From the IMG/VR virus record IMGVR_UViG_3300025276_000202, positions 1-25,032 of that record: 25,032 nt of DNA; one strand, given 5' to 3'. How positions within the stretch are numbered: the first letter of the stretch is position 1; each line of letters opens with the position of its first letter. Under the pieces are notes generated by a model that saw nothing but the letters and a program-made list of their open reading frames with translations, made no database searches and had not been told where the DNA came from. Position numbers and translations under genes: made by a program. Origin of the DNA: a virus. Of the stretch, positions 1 to 8,559 are shown piece by piece.

Positions 1-807
1 CCTCGCACAGAGAAGGGTGAGCTGATCTGTCCAGAGCGTTTCGGGCCCGATGAAGTTGCAGATCTCAAGCGACTGCTTGGCGTTTATGGAACCGCCGGTC
101 AGCTCCAGCAAGATCCGAACCCAGCCGAGGGTGGCATACTCAAGACGGATTACATCGAGATGTGGCCTTGCACCAAAGGATTGCCACCCTTCGAGTACAT
201 ACTGCAAAGCTATGACTGCGCCTTCACAGAGAAGACTACCGGCGACCCCACAGCGTGCAGCACCTGGGCGATCTTCACTCATGCAGGCCAGCACCACGTT
301 ATGCTGATTGATGCGTGGGATGAGCACCTTAGCTATCCAGATCTGCGAGAGCGCGCGATCAAGGACTGGAACACTGAATACGGAGGCATGACAAAAGACA
401 GTCAGTTCTCTAGACCTCGACGCGCAGATAGAATTCTGGTTGAGGCTAAGGCTTCGGGCCAGTCATTGCTGCAAGACCTGAGATTGGCCAAAGTACCGGC
501 TATCGGATACAACCCAGGCAATGCCGACAAGGTCAGCCGTGCTCACCAAGCTGCGCCAACCCTAGAGCTCGGCATGGTGTGGATACCTGAGTCGAAGAAA
601 AACCCAGGTCATTTCGTCAGCTGGGCGAATGACTTCGTAAAGCAGCTGTCGAAGTTTCCGGTTGCACCGCACGATGACTACGTTGATACTTTCACGCAAG
701 CCATAATTTACTTTAAGAATGACCGTTGGTTTGAGCTACCTCAAGCCAGAGACCCTGACGAGCGCCGTGTCGAACAGACTGTAAGGGCCAATCCGTATGC
801 AGCTTAG
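1..807 (+). CDS. terL: Terminase large subunit, C-terminal part (5' end outside window)
   Basis: This is the nuclease half of the DNA-packaging motor, which cuts concatemeric phage DNA at the portal. The reading frame is open from base 1, giving 268 visible residues; the ATPase domain lies upstream of the window. The segment around residues 7-48 has the usual linker pattern of terminases (PERF near 11, GQLQQDP at 33-39, EGGI at 43-46). The RNase H-like nuclease follows. Its three acidic sites are visible: D72 in SYDCAF, E148 in VEAKASG, and D225/D226 in HDDYVD. This matches the Asp-Glu-Asp layout of T4 gp17-like nucleases. The protein ends at a TAG, and the next gene starts ten bases later. 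The first ATG in this frame, at 160, is internal to a conserved domain and is not a true start. The family call is near certain. Confidence 0.95.
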   Translation, partial: PRTEKGELICPERFGPDEVADLKRLLGVYGTAGQLQQDPNPAEGGILKTDYIEMWPCTKGLPPFEYILQSYDCAFTEKTTGDPTACSTWAIFTHAGQHHVMLIDAWDEHLSYPDLRERAIKDWNTEYGGMTKDSQFSRPRRADRILVEAKASGQSLLQDLRLAKVPAIGYNPGNADKVSRAHQAAPTLELGMVWIPESKKNPGHFVSWANDFVKQLSKFPVAPHDDYVDTFTQAIIYFKNDRWFELPQARDPDERRVEQTVRANPYAA

Positions 808-816
808 GAGTAAACA

Positions 817-3800
817 ATGTCGCTGAAAGATGACCTGAAGTTAAACAAGCCAAGGCGCACGCCTAATCACGCGACGAAGTCTCACGTTGTGAAGACCAAC
901 GTAGACGGCAAGCCTAAGATGATCAGGTTTGGCGAGCAGGGTGCGAGCACCGCTGGAGCGCCGAGCCCTAACGATTCGGCAGCGGATAAGGCCAAGCGCA
1001 AGTCGTTCAAGGCCAGGCACGCATCTAACATTGCCAAGGGTCCGGCGTCTGCCGCATATTGGGCTGACAAAGTAAAGTGGGCTGAAGGCGGCGCGGTTGA
1101 AGAGAAAGAGATATATCAAATACCTCCCTCGTATCTTGATATTGCCGGTGATGTTGTATTCGACACTGTCTCTGGATTAGTTGGCCCTATTGCTGCGTCA
1201 GCGGCATCTCTGGGCGAGCAGGCATTCACTGATAACACCATTGAGGAAATGGCTCAGAACAACGAGGCTTACAACGCAGCTCTAAACTACATTCCAAGAA
1301 CTGCTGAAGGCCAGGCGACTAGCGACTACGCCATGGGAAAGCTGGGCGAAGGAGTGGCTTACCTAGCTGATACGTACAACGAGAACAAAGACTACCTGGG
1401 TCGCCTGGGACCAATCCCTGGCATGATCGACTACGGCATGGAGAAATACAACGAGCTCGAACCAGAGACTCAGTTTGCTACAGAAAACTTGCTAACGGTA
1501 GGCGAGGTTATCCCCGTCGGTAAAGCTGCCGGAATGGCCAAACGTGGCGCCGCACAGGGCGCACAGAGCGTCAAGCGAGGCGTGGAAAATGCGCTTGATT
1601 TAGCGAGCCGAATTGAGATTGATACGAATGTACTTGGTACGGTTGGCGGTAACATTACCGTAAGGCCAAAAACACCAGGCTTGGATAACTTACTTAAAGT
1701 TGAAAGTGGCGGCAATTTGAATGCCACATTGATTGGTAAGACCGGCGATACGTTTAGCATTCCTAGCGGCAAAGCTGTTTCAGAAATGACTATGAAAGAA
1801 CTGGAAAGTTTGCAGGGTGCTAGAGGTTCTGGAAGTTATCACGCATGGTCCAAGAGCAACATGCCTGAAGGAACAGAGGCATTCAAAGGAGGCTTAGGAT
1901 CGACGCCTGTAGGCAAATATCAATTCGTTGGAAATACGTTAAAGGATTTAAAAAATCGAGGTGTGTTGGCAAAACTAAACATAACCGATGATACTGTCTT
2001 TGATGAACAAACGCAGGATAGATTGTTTCTGGCTTTGGCTGAAGAACGTCTTGCTCAAGCCAGCAATGCCAAAGGCAAACGAGATGCAATGCGGAATACG
2101 TGGGAAGGCTTAAAGAGCAGTACCGACAAAGAGGTAGATATTGTTATCGCTGAGATTGAGGCCGGTAAACTTAATGGCAGTGCGGATACGGCTGCTGTAT
2201 TAACGGATACTCCTCACCGCCTAACGTCAACTGCCCGTGAAGTTGCAGATAAGCGAATTGCTCTGGAGAAAGAGATGGCTCTGTTAGAAGCGGAGAGATC
2301 TGGAAAAGCTCTAAAGCGTGTTGGATCGCAAGTTAAAATTGATGACCTGGCAAAAACTTTTGATACGGATCACATAGATGTACATGGCCGAAAGCTAGAT
2401 CCGACAGTAGCGGCGGATCAATTAATAGCTGCAAGAATCATTGCAGCTGACATCGACGCACAGATGACGCAAGCCAACTCTGGTGCGGGATGGTATGATG
2501 CAGATGTTGAGAAGACCTTTGAGATGTTGGGCGCGATACCTGGTCTCGAAGATTTACAGAATAATGAGACCAAAAGAATAATCTGGTCGGCTCTTGCTGC
2601 GCCCACATCGATCAACCAGAAAGTTATAAACAACACTAAGGCAGCTACGGCTGCTATGTTGACCTACGCACGCACCGGAGAGATCCCAATTGTTGCGCCA
2701 GTCAAGGACGCGACAACCCAAGGCATAAAGAATGCTGGCTGGGGCATGTATGGCGTTACTTCTGTTGAACCTGGTATGAAAGTCATATCGAAGTTGATTG
2801 AAAAGTACGGCGAAGAAGGTTTTGCTGATTGGTGGCTATCACCGCACACTTTAAAAGAACTGACAGACATTAGGAAAGAAGCTGGTTTAGGTGGTGGGCC
2901 TTCTGGCCTAAGTGGTGGCAAAGACAGTATTCACCTTGGAGCTATGGTTCTAGGTGACAAGACAGGTCGCTTCTCTCTGAACATAAATGGCTATGAGGGG
3001 ACCACGAAAGACGTTTGGTATTCTCGTAGCTACAACCGCGCATTTGGGCAAATGTTTGGCGCGAACGACCCGAAGACTGGATTGCCCGTGGTTCAGGGCG
3101 GTCCTAGAAATCAAACTGAACGCAGGCAAATGGAGGCTTTCAACCAGCTGGTTCTTGACAATACTGCGCTAAAAGGATTATCAGAGGCTGATGCACAGGC
3201 AGTTCTGTGGTTCTACGAACAAGGTTTATATTCTCGCTTGGGTGTTCAATCACGCCCAGGCTCATTTAGTGAAGGTGTAGGAGAAGTATATGGGTCTCTC
3301 GGATTACGACAGCCAGTTCGCGGAAGCGATGGCATTGAAATTGAAATTGAACCGCCAACAGCGCTCGACAACTTCCGCGACACCAGTGGAAGCGTCAGGG
3401 CCATCCGCGCCAACAGGCGTGCCAATGCGCGACTCGATAATGGATCAGGTCTTGGCGGAACGACCGGGCCTTACACGCGAGAAGTTGTCGAAACAGATGG
3501 CGGCACTGGGCTACTAAGCTTTACTCCCGACCCTGTTGTTTCCAAGCAATATGAAACAGCAGGTAATTCTCTCCCCGCCATTAGACAAGTAAATTCTGAG
3601 CCTAACGCTGCTACCTATAACGCAGACATGGTAGCTGCTATGGCAGAAAATCCTGCTGGCGCTCAAGTAGAAATAAAAAGCGCTGAAGACCTTTCAGGCT
3701 ACAATCTTTTCCGAACTGAAGCAGGCAGTGGGCTTGCCATTAAGCCTGACGGCGACATAGTAGCTGTGTTCGCCTCTCCTAATGAGCCCCCTCGCGGTTC

Positions 3801-5271
3801 CTACGCAATGCTGCAAGCCGCAGTCCAAGCAGGCGGCAAGAAGCTAGATGCGTTTGATACATTCCTACCTAAGATATACGAGTCAGCCGGATTTCGTCCA
3901 GTAGCGCGTCTTCCGTGGAACGATGAATTTGCCCCGCCAGGATGGGACAAGAAAGTATTTTCTGAACACAACAATGGCGAGCCAGACATTGTCTTCTTTG
4001 TGCATGACTCAAACTACTATGGCGGCGCAAAAGATATCCCTGTTGTTAAAGAATACGACCAAGCTGTTTTACTCCAAGATGAGGCACTGAAAGATATGAA
4101 TAATCCATTAGAAAGTTTTAGGATCGGCGGACTAGCTACAAAGAGCACCCCCATGCCTGTTAACGCTCCAGAAGGTATACAGCCTCTGACTTTGACGAGG
4201 GAGGATGGAGAGCTTCTTGTAGATCTAACTCCTATCATTGGAGACATTAAAGGCGGCATTGAAGGCGCCCAAATAATAATACAGGAATTAAAAGCTGATA
4301 ACCCTAATTGGCTGCTAATAGGAGTGATTGGCGGAGCGACGGTGGCAGGGATGATACCTCTTGTGGGTGTAGGAGCTAAAAAATTAATGATGAAAGGCGC
4401 CAACAAATTTAAAAAAGATAAAGTATTAGAAGAAACTTTAGATATGTTGCCGGTGCAAGAAGCTGAAATAGTTAAAGATTTAACTAATAAAAGCGCAGCC
4501 TATAGATTTGGTCTAACAGACATGGATCAGAACAAGGATATCGCCACTGCTTTTGAAGAAATGGTTGAGGACAATAAAGACTTATACACAGAAGATGTTT
4601 ATCATTTCACTAAAGGCACGACTAGGTCCGTAGGGGATGACGTACTTACAGGTGACAAGTTTGATCCGTCCGGCGGTAATAGCAGGTTTAATAGATTAGG
4701 AACACACGTTGGAACCCCAGAGGCCGCAAATGATCGCTCTGTATTCTTTTTAGGGCCGAATAACGATAGCCCCAAAGGAGGGGGAATAATGCCTTTGCGC
4801 GCAAGAGTTGATAAGCCCTTGCTCAATTCAAGCGGAGAAGTTTTTGGCGAAGAAGACATTATTCCTTTAATGAATAGATATGCTGATGATAACAAAATTG
4901 CTGATCTTGATATAGCTGCGGATATGTTTAGGCAAGAATTAACAGACCAAGGGTATACTCACATCCCGTATACAAATAATATTGAAGGACGCACTGATCT
5001 CGGTGAAAGAACTGAGAGTAAGATAATGCTTACTGACCGCACAGCCGGAGATCCCGCAGTTCTAAAAGGTAAGTTTGGTAAATATGAAGATGTTTACGAT
5101 CCTAGACTTATGAAAGCTGAAGGTGGAGCAGTTAATGCCCAGTATGACGCAGAGAGAATAAATAAAATCGCACAGAGCTTACTAACTGAAAACTTTGCAA
5201 AAGGCGGTCCAGTGACTTATAACGCGAGCAGAATTAATAAAATCGCCAACCGACTATTAGAGGAGCTTTAA
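817..5271 (+). CDS. Giant multi-domain 'polyvalent-like' phage protein (lysozyme-like, unknown domain, GNAT-like, ADP-ribosyltransferase-like)
   Basis: 1484 residues, start ATG after TAGGAG. Visible modules: residues 1-94, a basic module (KSHVVK, IRFGEQG, AAYWADKVKW) that I recall as a stand-alone small protein in other phages; about 285-430, a lysozyme/transglycosylase-like domain with candidate catalytic E296 (KVESGGN) and TPVGKYQF at 363-370; about 480-600, helical and charged; about 540-835, a large domain of unknown function (GWYDADVE, WYSRSYNRAFGQM, LWFYEQGLY); about 825-925, a low-complexity linker; about 929-1070, a GNAT-acetyltransferase-like domain (GLAIKPDGDIVAVF, YESAGFRPVARLPW); 1164-1186, a membrane segment; about 1258-1430, an ADP-ribosyltransferase-like domain (VYHFTKGTTR, LGTHVGTPEAANDR). 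The C-terminus (1443-1481) carries a duplicated RINKIA motif. Lying between terminase and portal, it may be packaged and injected. The lysozyme call is fairly good; the GNAT and ART calls are inference by pattern. Confidence 0.75.
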   Translation: MSLKDDLKLNKPRRTPNHATKSHVVKTNVDGKPKMIRFGEQGASTAGAPSPNDSAADKAKRKSFKARHASNIAKGPASAAYWADKVKWAEGGAVEEKEIYQIPPSYLDIAGDVVFDTVSGLVGPIAASAASLGEQAFTDNTIEEMAQNNEAYNAALNYIPRTAEGQATSDYAMGKLGEGVAYLADTYNENKDYLGRLGPIPGMIDYGMEKYNELEPETQFATENLLTVGEVIPVGKAAGMAKRGAAQGAQSVKRGVENALDLASRIEIDTNVLGTVGGNITVRPKTPGLDNLLKVESGGNLNATLIGKTGDTFSIPSGKAVSEMTMKELESLQGARGSGSYHAWSKSNMPEGTEAFKGGLGSTPVGKYQFVGNTLKDLKNRGVLAKLNITDDTVFDEQTQDRLFLALAEERLAQASNAKGKRDAMRNTWEGLKSSTDKEVDIVIAEIEAGKLNGSADTAAVLTDTPHRLTSTAREVADKRIALEKEMALLEAERSGKALKRVGSQVKIDDLAKTFDTDHIDVHGRKLDPTVAADQLIAARIIAADIDAQMTQANSGAGWYDADVEKTFEMLGAIPGLEDLQNNETKRIIWSALAAPTSINQKVINNTKAATAAMLTYARTGEIPIVAPVKDATTQGIKNAGWGMYGVTSVEPGMKVISKLIEKYGEEGFADWWLSPHTLKELTDIRKEAGLGGGPSGLSGGKDSIHLGAMVLGDKTGRFSLNINGYEGTTKDVWYSRSYNRAFGQMFGANDPKTGLPVVQGGPRNQTERRQMEAFNQLVLDNTALKGLSEADAQAVLWFYEQGLYSRLGVQSRPGSFSEGVGEVYGSLGLRQPVRGSDGIEIEIEPPTALDNFRDTSGSVRAIRANRRANARLDNGSGLGGTTGPYTREVVETDGGTGLLSFTPDPVVSKQYETAGNSLPAIRQVNSEPNAATYNADMVAAMAENPAGAQVEIKSAEDLSGYNLFRTEAGSGLAIKPDGDIVAVFASPNEPPRGSYAMLQAAVQAGGKKLDAFDTFLPKIYESAGFRPVARLPWNDEFAPPGWDKKVFSEHNNGEPDIVFFVHDSNYYGGAKDIPVVKEYDQAVLLQDEALKDMNNPLESFRIGGLATKSTPMPVNAPEGIQPLTLTREDGELLVDLTPIIGDIKGGIEGAQIIIQELKADNPNWLLIGVIGGATVAGMIPLVGVGAKKLMMKGANKFKKDKVLEETLDMLPVQEAEIVKDLTNKSAAYRFGLTDMDQNKDIATAFEEMVEDNKDLYTEDVYHFTKGTTRSVGDDVLTGDKFDPSGGNSRFNRLGTHVGTPEAANDRSVFFLGPNNDSPKGGGIMPLRARVDKPLLNSSGEVFGEEDIIPLMNRYADDNKIADLDIAADMFRQELTDQGYTHIPYTNNIEGRTDLGERTESKIMLTDRTAGDPAVLKGKFGKYEDVYDPRLMKAEGGAVNAQYDAERINKIAQSLLTENFAKGGPVTYNASRINKIANRLLEEL
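3279..3283 (+). promoter_or_regulatory. Shine-Dalgarno AGGAG of the embedded gene
   Basis: AGGAG lies six bases before the ATG at 3290, inside the long 817-5271 reading frame. An SD of this quality and spacing in front of an out-of-frame ATG supports independent translation of the overlapping 75-codon frame. Confidence 0.55.
3290..3517 (+). CDS. Small gene embedded out of frame in the giant-protein gene
   Basis: A 75-residue frame lies in the +1 phase relative to the 1484-residue gene. It has AGGAG six bases before its ATG and ends in TAC TAA. The product looks like a real small phage protein: a hydrophilic N-terminus (SDYDSQFAEAMALKLKLN), a Pro/Ser/Thr-rich middle at 26-45, and a helical C-terminus with RDSIMDQVL and RPGLTREKL (58-66), ending LGY. 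'PGLTREE..'-like endings recur in small phage proteins, from memory. The protein read in the long frame across the same bases is low-complexity (Gly/Arg/Thr-rich) and falls between two recognisable domains, as expected if this frame is the older one. About two thirds of the codons end in G or C. Function is unknown. The alternative is a chance ORF, but the SD and sensible product argue against that. Confidence 0.55.
   Translation: MGLSDYDSQFAEAMALKLKLNRQQRSTTSATPVEASGPSAPTGVPMRDSIMDQVLAERPGLTREKLSKQMAALGY
5143..5265 (+). repeat. Diverged tandem repeat encoding the C-terminus of the giant protein
   Basis: Residues 1443-1456 (YDAERINKIAQSLL) and 1468-1481 (YNASRINKIANRLL) are two copies 25 residues apart. 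Each is preceded by a Gly-Gly-x-Val element (AEGGAV at 1434-1439, AKGGPV at 1461-1466). The copies share AATAAAATCGC at the DNA level but differ elsewhere, so the duplication is not recent. Confidence 0.75.
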
Positions 5272-5272
5272 C

Positions 5273-7867
5273 GTGGCTGAAGAGAACGATATTGAAGTCG
5301 AAGTAGAAGAAATCACGATGGTTGAGCTCCCAATAGAAGAGCTAGATTTTGAAGATACTGAAGACGGTGGCGCAATTGTAAAGATGGAGTCAATCACTGT
5401 TAAGGAAGGTAGCGAGCACTTTGCTAACATTGTAGACGATGTAGACCCCAGTCTTTTAAAGACTTCCATTAATAACTTAATGGAGAAAATTGAGCGAGAC
5501 AAAGAAGCTCGTCAGAAGCGAGACCTTCAGTACGAAGAGGGATTGCGTCGCACCGGCCTTGGCGATGATGCGCCAGGCGGAGCTCAGTTTCAAGGAGCCA
5601 ACAAGGTTGTGCATCCCATGCTGGTCGAAGCTTGTGTTGACTTCTCTGCGCGATTTATTAAAGAAATATTCCCGCCTACTGGTCCAGTTAAGTCTAAGAT
5701 CATAGGTGAGGCAGACAAGTCAAAGGTCAAAAAAGCCCAGCGCAAGACTGAGTTTATGAATTGGCAGACTACTGAGCAGATGGTTGAGTTTCGTTCAGAG
5801 CTTGAACAGCTAAGCACGCAGCTTCCATTAGGCGGCGGTCAGTATATGAAGTTTATGTGGAACGCTCGATTTATGCGTCCCACCTCTGAATTTGTGCCTA
5901 TCGATGATATCTATCTGCCTTTCTCAGCAACAAACTTTTACACCGCAGAGCGCAAAACCCACGTTCAGTACGTCACGCAGATGGAGTACGAAAAGCGTGT
6001 CGAGGCTGGAATGTATGCAGATGTAGATCTGCCTACTCCAAATGATCCAGAATTTAGCGCGGCAGAGCGTGCAAACGAGAAAATTGAAGGCAAGCAGAAC
6101 ACTAGCTATAACGAAGATGGTTTGAGAACGATCTTTGAGATTTACACGTTCATGGACTTTGAAGACGGCGAAGGCTTAGCACCTTATATTTTGAGCGTAG
6201 ACAAGTCTTCTGATAAGGCGCTGTCTCTTTATCGTAACTGGGAAGAGGATGACACCAGGCAGAACGAGCTGCACTGGATTGTAGAATTCCCGTTTGTTCC
6301 TTGGCGGGGAGCTTATCCGATTGGCCTAACGCACATGATAGGTGGATTGAGTGGAGCAGCTACTGGCGCCCTACGAGCTCTTTTGGACTCGGCATATATC
6401 CAGAACGTGCCAACACTGTTAAAGCTGAAGGGTGGACCAAACGGTCAGACGCTAAATGTTCAGCCTACTGAGATCGTTGAGATGGAAGGCGGGGCGTTGA
6501 TTGATGACGTTCGCAAGCTTGCCATGCCACTGCCATTTGCCGGTCCCAGCCCTACTTTGTTTCAACTGCTCGGCTTCCTAGTTGATGCAGGCAAAGGCGT
6601 TGTTCAGACATCGTTTGAGAAGTTTAACGACCAGAATCCGAATGCACCAGTTGGCACGACGATGGCTATCATCGAGCAGGGCATGGTTGTGTTTAGCTCT
6701 ATCCATTCGCGCTTGCACGCATCCATGGCTCGCAGCTTTAACATCCTGCACCGCATTAACTCTATGTACTACACGCAGGAAGAGCTTGATGCGTTAGACG
6801 CTGGCCTGGAAATATCAGCAGAAGACTTTGACGGTCCATCAGACGTTGTGCCTATCAGTAATCCTGCGATATTTAGTGAAGCCCAACGCTTTGCTCAGAT
6901 TCAGGCGATTATGCAGCGTGCTGAAAAAATGCCGCAAATGTATGATCAAAAAGCGGTTGAAGAGTTGTTTTTACAGACGCTCAAGATCCCGCCTTCAGAG
7001 GTAATGCAGCAGCAACCAGGCTCAGAAGATAGAGACCCAGTAAGCGAGAACGTAGCAGCTGCCATGAACCAAGGCATTTACGTTCTGCCCCAGCAAGATC
7101 ACTTGGCTCATTTGCAGGTTCATTTGCCATTCTTAAAGTCTCCAATGTTTGGGTCCAGCCCTGGCATTATGAGCACATTCTTTTATCCAATGGCGTTGCA
7201 CATGCGAGATCATGTATTAAACTATTATCTAGTAGAATCTCACAGTGCTATTGATCAGGCGCAGACTGAACAGTTAATTCCTGAAGAGGCAGAGCAGCAA
7301 GTAGAAGTTATTCTTAAAGTTCAATCTTTTATCGAAGAGCAGCTAGGTGGGTTTGCTCAAGAATTGGCTCAAATTAATGAAACTGCACAGCAGTTTAAGC
7401 CTGAAAATCAGCCTCAACAGCCTGGCGATGCAATAAAAATCGCAGAGCTCAGCGCGCAGATTAAGCAAAGTGAGCTTGCCCAGCGCACAGAACGCGATGG
7501 CGCCAGAATTCAACTGGACAACGCCAAAATGCAAGCAGCTAATGAAATTGCACAACTTAAAATGCAACAGACTGCTGAGATTGAACGCGCTAAACTGGCA
7601 GCTAAGCAAGCTGAGCGTGAAGATAAAGCAGACGCTCAAGGTCTTCAGCAACTTTCTGAAACAGAGCGCAACAACATTAAAGAGATGTCTGAGACAGATC
7701 GACTTAATACTCGTGAGAAAGGCGAGAATAAGCGTAAGGCGGAAGACCTGGCGGCTAGAGAGCGCATGAATGATGCTGACAACAGGACCGCCAAAGAGCT
7801 GGCCAATATGGAAATGGAGTCAGGAGAAAAAACCTCATACACTAGCGGAAAAGGAATTGATCCATAA
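5273..7867 (+). CDS. Portal protein
   Basis: This 864-residue protein is the size expected for a P22/marine-podovirus portal, the dodecameric ring through which DNA is packaged and ejected. The start is GTG, one base after the previous stop, with GAGGAG at 5260-5265 giving good spacing; no upstream ATG fits. The N-terminus (1-50) is strongly acidic. The core has GAQFQGANKVVHPMLVEA, FIKEIFPPTGPVK, FVPIDDIYLPFSATNF, and near 455-500 NPNAPVGTTMAIIEQG followed by SSIHSRLHASMARSF. These are the most typical portal segments of this group as I remember it. From about 715 to 850 it is a long charged coiled coil (Glu/Lys/Gln/Arg-rich), comparable in position to the P22 portal's C-terminal barrel helix. 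It overlaps the next gene by one base (TAATG). The portal assignment is confident; the exact subfamily is not. Confidence 0.9.
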   Translation: MAEENDIEVEVEEITMVELPIEELDFEDTEDGGAIVKMESITVKEGSEHFANIVDDVDPSLLKTSINNLMEKIERDKEARQKRDLQYEEGLRRTGLGDDAPGGAQFQGANKVVHPMLVEACVDFSARFIKEIFPPTGPVKSKIIGEADKSKVKKAQRKTEFMNWQTTEQMVEFRSELEQLSTQLPLGGGQYMKFMWNARFMRPTSEFVPIDDIYLPFSATNFYTAERKTHVQYVTQMEYEKRVEAGMYADVDLPTPNDPEFSAAERANEKIEGKQNTSYNEDGLRTIFEIYTFMDFEDGEGLAPYILSVDKSSDKALSLYRNWEEDDTRQNELHWIVEFPFVPWRGAYPIGLTHMIGGLSGAATGALRALLDSAYIQNVPTLLKLKGGPNGQTLNVQPTEIVEMEGGALIDDVRKLAMPLPFAGPSPTLFQLLGFLVDAGKGVVQTSFEKFNDQNPNAPVGTTMAIIEQGMVVFSSIHSRLHASMARSFNILHRINSMYYTQEELDALDAGLEISAEDFDGPSDVVPISNPAIFSEAQRFAQIQAIMQRAEKMPQMYDQKAVEELFLQTLKIPPSEVMQQQPGSEDRDPVSENVAAAMNQGIYVLPQQDHLAHLQVHLPFLKSPMFGSSPGIMSTFFYPMALHMRDHVLNYYLVESHSAIDQAQTEQLIPEEAEQQVEVILKVQSFIEEQLGGFAQELAQINETAQQFKPENQPQQPGDAIKIAELSAQIKQSELAQRTERDGARIQLDNAKMQAANEIAQLKMQQTAEIERAKLAAKQAEREDKADAQGLQQLSETERNNIKEMSETDRLNTREKGENKRKAEDLAARERMNDADNRTAKELANMEMESGEKTSYTSGKGIDP

Positions 7868-8559
7868 TGGCATTTCTACAAGGCAACATACCGCACTTTA
7901 AGTGCTGGGTCAGGAAAGAATACACTCACAACCATGAGAAGTTTCATGGCGAGTGGATTCATGCGATGGCCGTAGCTGTAACCACGCTGCCTAATAGATG
8001 TTTAAGCTTCCAGATTATATTTACTGGGGCTGAAACTTATGACACAGATGAATCTAATGTTCATGGTGGAGCAATGTGGGCAAGAATGCCTATAACTGCT
8101 CTAATGGGGGACACTCCGGTTGACGAGTGGCCAGAGCCGATGTCTACACATGACGCCCAACCTTGGGACTGTGCATCTCGCACTCACAGCGTCTATGTTC
8201 TAGACCGATGTACGCCAGCTCCTTGGCTGGCAAAGATTGACGGGGAGTTTTATCCTGCCAAATACTATTTTACTGTGGACTATACCGATTCAGAAGTTGC
8301 AGACGATCCAGCTCAACATAAGCAGGCGCACGTTCTAGAACTTCTTGATGCAGGAAAGTGGACAGGTAATATAGTAGCCTTACCTAACAATAGAGTTCGT
8401 GTAAGCCACCCAGCTTGGTTTGAACTAGGAGAAGGTGCTCCTGATTTTAGACCTTCTCAACACATCCATTACAGTAAATCTGATCTGGATTACACGTTGG
8501 ACGTTAACCAAGTTTTTGATAACATTTATGCAGAGGAAGAAGATAATGATGAAAAGTAA
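7867..8559 (+). CDS. Conserved phage protein of unknown function after the portal
   Basis: 230 residues, start in a TAATG overlap with the portal stop, so probably translationally coupled to it. I do not recognise a functional family. The sequence is rich in aromatic residues, His and Trp (FKCWVRKEYTHNHEKFHGEW near the start; AWFELGEGAPDFRPSQHIHY near the end), with alternating beta-type segments, no signal peptide and no membrane helix. The C-terminus is acidic (EEEDNDEK). It looks like a folded, soluble beta-rich protein, and its place between portal and scaffold suggests a role in the head or in head assembly. A head-tail joining or minor virion protein is possible, but nothing in the sequence proves it. 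Confidence 0.7.
   Translation: MAFLQGNIPHFKCWVRKEYTHNHEKFHGEWIHAMAVAVTTLPNRCLSFQIIFTGAETYDTDESNVHGGAMWARMPITALMGDTPVDEWPEPMSTHDAQPWDCASRTHSVYVLDRCTPAPWLAKIDGEFYPAKYYFTVDYTDSEVADDPAQHKQAHVLELLDAGKWTGNIVALPNNRVRVSHPAWFELGEGAPDFRPSQHIHYSKSDLDYTLDVNQVFDNIYAEEEDNDEK

Noticed and set aside
50-307. 85-codon + frame inside the terminase
   Set aside because: It overlaps the conserved terminase nuclease in another frame, has a low-complexity product and no supporting ribosome binding site.
841-1119. Minus-strand frame opposite the giant gene
   Set aside because: It is an antisense shadow of a conserved protein module; there is no minus-strand gene anywhere in the layout.
2987-3172. 61-codon + frame inside the giant gene
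   Set aside because: No SD, product of Arg/Trp/Leu without domain pattern, and the long frame here encodes a recognisable domain.
7343-7651. Minus-strand Leu/Cys-rich frame opposite the portal coiled coil
   Set aside because: Leu- and Cys-rich reverse translation of a Glu/Lys/Gln coiled coil is a composition artefact, not a membrane protein.
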